Made by a program: the position numbers and the translations under genes. Under the pieces are notes generated by a model, which searched no databases, had not been told where the DNA came from, and saw nothing but the letters and a program-made list of their open reading frames with translations. A DNA stretch of 18,786 bases from Bacillota bacterium (GTDB lineage Bacteria > Bacillota > Clostridia > Lachnospirales > Lachnospiraceae), in NCBI GenBank assembly GCA_023441965.1, contig JAEZNB010000095.1:1-18786 (forward strand). The letters run 5' to 3'. Within the stretch, counting starts at the first letter, position 1, and each line of letters opens with the position of its first letter. Positions 16,202 through 18,786 of the stretch are shown here, piece by piece.

Positions 16202-16230
16202 AAAAAGAGATAGGTGATGAAACCTATCTC
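16202..16230 (-). terminator. Rho-independent terminator of the metallophosphoesterase operon
   Basis: On the minus strand a perfect 9-bp stem (GAGATAGGT/ACCTATCTC, 16207-16215 with 16222-16230) with a 6-nt loop is followed at once by five Ts (16206-16202). It lies 91 bp after the stop of the 105-residue gene and before the MutS-like promoter. It marks the left end of the accessory operon. Confidence 0.85.
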
Positions 16231-16321
16231 AAAATGTACTGCCTCTGTCTTCTTCAAGGAATGAAAATAAACGAGCGATATCTGGGACCATATTATATAA
16301 ATAAGAAGCTCCGGAAGAATA

Positions 16322-16639
16322 TCAACTGATTTTTACGAATGAGTTACTAGGCATATTCTCTATGTTGGAGAATATTTTTTTAACATCTCTAACAGACATT
16401 TTTGCTCCGTGTGCAATACGCTTTTTTGTCTTTTCATGTTGCATTATATTATCAATAGCAGCACGTATAATCTTTACGCTCTCTATATCCGCATTATTAC
16501 TCATGCCCAGTCTAACCAATTGTGAATTTAATCTAACTCTGTTTACAACGATCTCGTCATCATCATTAAGTAAAACAACATCAGCAGGCGATATTTTTTC
16601 CAGCAATAAACTTCCTCCAAAATTATTGTTCTTACTCAT
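16322..16639 (-). CDS. Hypothetical 105-residue protein, partner of the metallophosphoesterase
   Basis: I do not recognise this protein. It is soluble and mixed charged, with no membrane segment or signal peptide. An N-terminal part (about 10-45) contains K-I-S-P-A-D-V-V-L-L-N-D-D-D and looks mixed alpha/beta. A helical, basic middle (about 53-90) contains H-E-K-T-K-K-R-I-A-H-G and then V-R-D-V-K-K-I-F. The ATG at 16637-16639 follows GGAG with good spacing. It lies 23 bp after the stop of the metallophosphoesterase frame and ahead of a strong terminator, so the two form an operon. A role as small partner or regulator of that protein is inferred from position alone. AT-rich composition matches its neighbour and not mutS. 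Confidence 0.75.
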   Translation of the reverse strand: MSKNNNFGGSLLLEKISPADVVLLNDDDEIVVNRVRLNSQLVRLGMSNNADIESVKIIRAAIDNIMQHEKTKKRIAHGAKMSVRDVKKIFSNIENMPSNSFVKIS

Positions 16640-16662
16640 TATATTCTCCTTCTTTTATTTGG

Positions 16663-18543
16663 CTATTCAATAGGTTGTTTTTTTATATAATCCAGATAAT
16701 TTTTATAGTCAACAGAGAAAACTCTCATAAACTCATCCAGTATGTCGGAAATATAAGTATCTATCTTAAGAAACTCCATAATATATAATATCTCAGACAA
16801 TTCCTTTTTACAAGGCTGATTATTTACTACAGATACTCCAAAACTAATTTTTGGTCTCCTTATGAAGGAACGAGGCTTTTCTCTTTTCTCATATACATAA
16901 TTTAAGAATTGAGGTACTATGGTTAAAAAATCATCCCATTTTACAGGTTCGTGGTTGTTATACTTCGGATTTACAGAGTAAATTAATGTTTTTCCGGAGG
17001 TAAATGCCTGTTCTATCAACCCTCCCCACTTAATTTCACTCAACACAGGTCCTGTACATTCTTCTATACTGGAATACTTACATAATTGATAATACTTATC
17101 AGTATCCTCATTATACCAGCGGAAATGGACTCTTAAGTTTGTGTTCTCATCAAATTCGTTTTTAAATGCTTCAACAAAATAATTCGTTACATCTTGCAGG
17201 TAGGTTGTGAACAACTCAAATGTTACATCGGGGGACTTCTGAAAGATTACATCATTTTCTTTCGATAAGTCATCTTTAGATTCAAAGAAGTGGTCATAAA
17301 GTATATTAAACGCTTCTTCATACTCAGCACTCTCTTCATCATAATAATCAGCTATTCTTTGAAGGTATTCTAATTTATACCGCTCGAGAACTTTTAGACA
17401 GTTCTTGTAAAACTCAACAATGTCGGTAGAAATCCTTTGGATTTTCTGTAAAATATTATCGTTAAGACTGAGAAACTTTGCTTCTTCATCCTTAGGAGTA
17501 TTCAACTGTAAGAAGGGATATGTATTTTCGGAATTTCTTATTGGATAACATAATTTTTTAAATGATTTTTCTTTATCCCGTGTATAGATCGAGTAATTGT
17601 AATCAAACTTCCCATTTTGCTGAGTCTTTCTGGTAACTATTTCACATGTGTTTTTATCAATATCAATGTGATATAAGGAATATCTATGATTATCCTTCTT
17701 ATCTGCTTGTTGATCCGATATATTCTGATGATCCCATCCGATGCCTGTTACCAAAGTCATAACGGAATGCTCATGATTGTTCCAGTTTTCTATTTCCATA
17801 TCATGAATATGACCACACATAAAAATATCTACATTGTATAATTCATCATCGTTAAAGAATTTTTTAATCCATTCCTCTTCCGCAGGTTTTAGCCAATTTA
17901 ATGGATGATGAGCAATTGCGATCGTTAAGTCAATGTTTTTGCTTTGAACTGCTAAGGTATCCTTTAATGCCTTATATTCATTAAGCAAACTCTCTCGCTG
18001 ATACTTACCAATGATGAGCTTCTTTTTTTCATTATTACCTGCATTCGTTCCCCATGTCGTATCCAGTTTAATAATACTTATGATCTTGTCTTCAATTAAA
18101 TCATGTTCTACTCCAAAAGTATTTGCAGCTTTGTTTTTAACACGGAAGATTTTGTATATCTCCTTCAGCATATCCATGTAATCTTTGTAGTTATCTTTTA
18201 GTAATTCCCAATTGCTTTTATCAAACTCGATTTCTGCTATCTGTGAGAATTGTGAATGTATGCTGCTGCTTAAGCTTTTGAATTTATCATGATTGCCGGG
18301 TATAATATGCAGGTTACTAATTTTATTTTATAGTATATCATATAAGGATTGAAAGAAATTTATAACCCCATCAATATTTTTGTAATCACCTTTATTAATA
18401 ATATCGCCTGTAATAATGAGAATCACTTTATCGCTATCAGATATTTGCTCACGGATATCTTCTAATAGCTTTTTATGTGTACCGGATATAGCTTTACTTG
18501 AGATATGTAAATCAGATAAATGTAAAATACTAAAGGCTCCCAT
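16663..18543 (-). pseudogene. Calcineurin-like metallophosphoesterase with long C-terminal extension, interrupted by an in-frame stop
   Basis: One continuous frame of 627 codons, broken only by TAA at codon 72 (18328-18330). All five metallophosphoesterase motifs lie in this frame on both sides of the stop: S-D11-L-H13, T-G-D47-I-I-N-K-G-D, P-G-N84-H85-D86, A-H212-H213-P and G-H245-I-H247. After the enzyme domain (to about 290) comes a helical, acidic region (about 320-400). A C-terminal part (about 445-600) follows, with phrases such as I-K-W-G-G-L-I-E-Q-A-F and K-I-S-F-G-V-S-V-V-N that suggest a GAF-like sensor fold (inference). The start at 18541-18543 has AAGGAG. The frame can restart at ATG 18175-18177, but that product would lack the first three motifs. 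This is a nonsense-inactivated gene, a sequencing error or, less likely, readthrough. Confidence 0.85.
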
Positions 18544-18605
18544 AAATACTCCTTCATTTTAATGATTATATCAAGATGTAGTGATCAACAGACAATCATA
18601 TACTA

Positions 18606-18633
18606 ATTATACCACAGAAGTAAATAATTACAA
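18606..18633 (-). promoter_or_regulatory. Predicted promoter of the metallophosphoesterase operon
   Basis: Minus strand: -35 TTGTAA (18628-18633, 4 of 6), 16-bp spacer, perfect -10 TATAAT (18606-18611) with TG one base upstream (extended -10). The predicted start is near 18599, about 56 nt before the ATG at 18543. A second TATAAT nearer the gene lacks a good -35 box. Confidence 0.6.
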
Positions 18634-18699
18634 TATATTTCCACATAAATAGTAATTAACGTTGAATGAAAAACTTAATTCCATTTTATAGTAATTAGA

Positions 18700-18727
18700 G
18701 TGGAGTTTACTCTTTCATAAATTCCAC
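18700..18727 (+). repeat. Inverted repeat upstream of the plus-strand gene start
   Basis: GTGGAGTTT (18700-18708) pairs with AAATTCCAC (18719-18727), 9 bp with one G-U in RNA and a 10-nt loop. It lies in the 237-bp divergent intergenic region and could be a leader hairpin or an operator. Confidence 0.4.
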
Positions 18728-18743
18728 TTCTCCTTTACAATGA

Positions 18744-18759
18744 GATTGGTTTCCCAATC
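18744..18759 (+). repeat. Small perfect hairpin just before the plus-strand ribosome site
   Basis: GATTGG (18744-18749) and CCAATC (18754-18759) form a 6-bp stem with a 4-nt loop, ending 7 nt before the AAAGGAG at 18767-18773. It is placed where it could affect translation of the gene starting at 18781. Confidence 0.35.
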
Positions 18760-18780
18760 CGCAGTGAAAGGAGTTTATTT

Positions 18781-18786
18781 ATGTGT
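18781..18786 (+). CDS. Probable start of a divergent plus-strand gene, cut by the window edge
   Basis: ATG at 18781-18783 has a strong AAAGGAG ribosome site (18767-18773) at 7-nt spacing. Only two codons (Met-Cys) are inside the window, so nothing can be said about the product. A weak -35/-10 pair (TTGAAT at 18662, TATAGT at 18687) has a 19-bp spacer. If real, this is the only plus-strand gene seen here. Confidence 0.45.

Noticed and set aside
16362..16673. Plus-strand 103-codon hydrophobic frame opposite the 105-residue gene
   Set aside because: The minus-strand frame has a good ribosome site, operon spacing and a terminator. The hydrophobic plus-strand product is what the complement of an acidic/polar coding frame tends to give.

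Overview
The window looks like a chromosomal segment of a low-to-mid GC anaerobic Firmicute, most likely a Lachnospiraceae-type Clostridia. The evidence is gene content and order (mutS-mutL-miaA next to a YnbB-type PLP enzyme, and radC/DUF4321 next to mreBCD and a very long PBP2), strong GGAGG ribosome-binding sites, and a membrane-anchored MutS-like protein. The genus cannot be fixed from the sequence alone. Almost every gene lies on the minus strand, so transcription runs from right to left.

Right to left, the layout is as follows. (1) 18781-18786: the first codons of a probable plus-strand gene leaving the window. (2) 16322-18543: an AT-rich accessory operon (about 35% GC in sampled lines, against about 50% in mutS) with its own promoter and a clear Rho-independent terminator. 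It encodes a calcineurin-type metallophosphoesterase with a long C-terminal extension, interrupted by one in-frame TAA, followed by a 105-residue protein I do not recognise. (3) 14395-16068: a membrane-anchored MutS-family ATPase with a good promoter. (4) 13808-14284: ribonuclease HI. (5) 6085-13588: a mutS-mutL-miaA-PLP enzyme cluster with short gaps and a promoter with an extended -10 upstream of mutS. MutL carries two different tandem-repeat arrays in its linker. (6) 1-5919: DUF4321 protein, radC, mreB, mreC, mreD and PBP2 (cut by the window edge), a cell-elongation cluster. It is preceded by a promoter and an 89-nt leader that can fold into three hairpins closed by an 8-bp stem.

Functionally, MutS and MutL perform mismatch repair (this MutL has the endonuclease motif). 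RNase HI removes RNA from RNA-DNA hybrids and MiaA modifies tRNA. MreB, MreC, MreD and PBP2 form the side-wall elongation machinery. The most unusual items are the structured leader ahead of the DUF4321-radC-mre cluster, the repeat-filled MutL linker, and the decayed metallophosphoesterase two-gene module. That module resembles an accessory, possibly defence-type, cassette, but I cannot assign it a known function.
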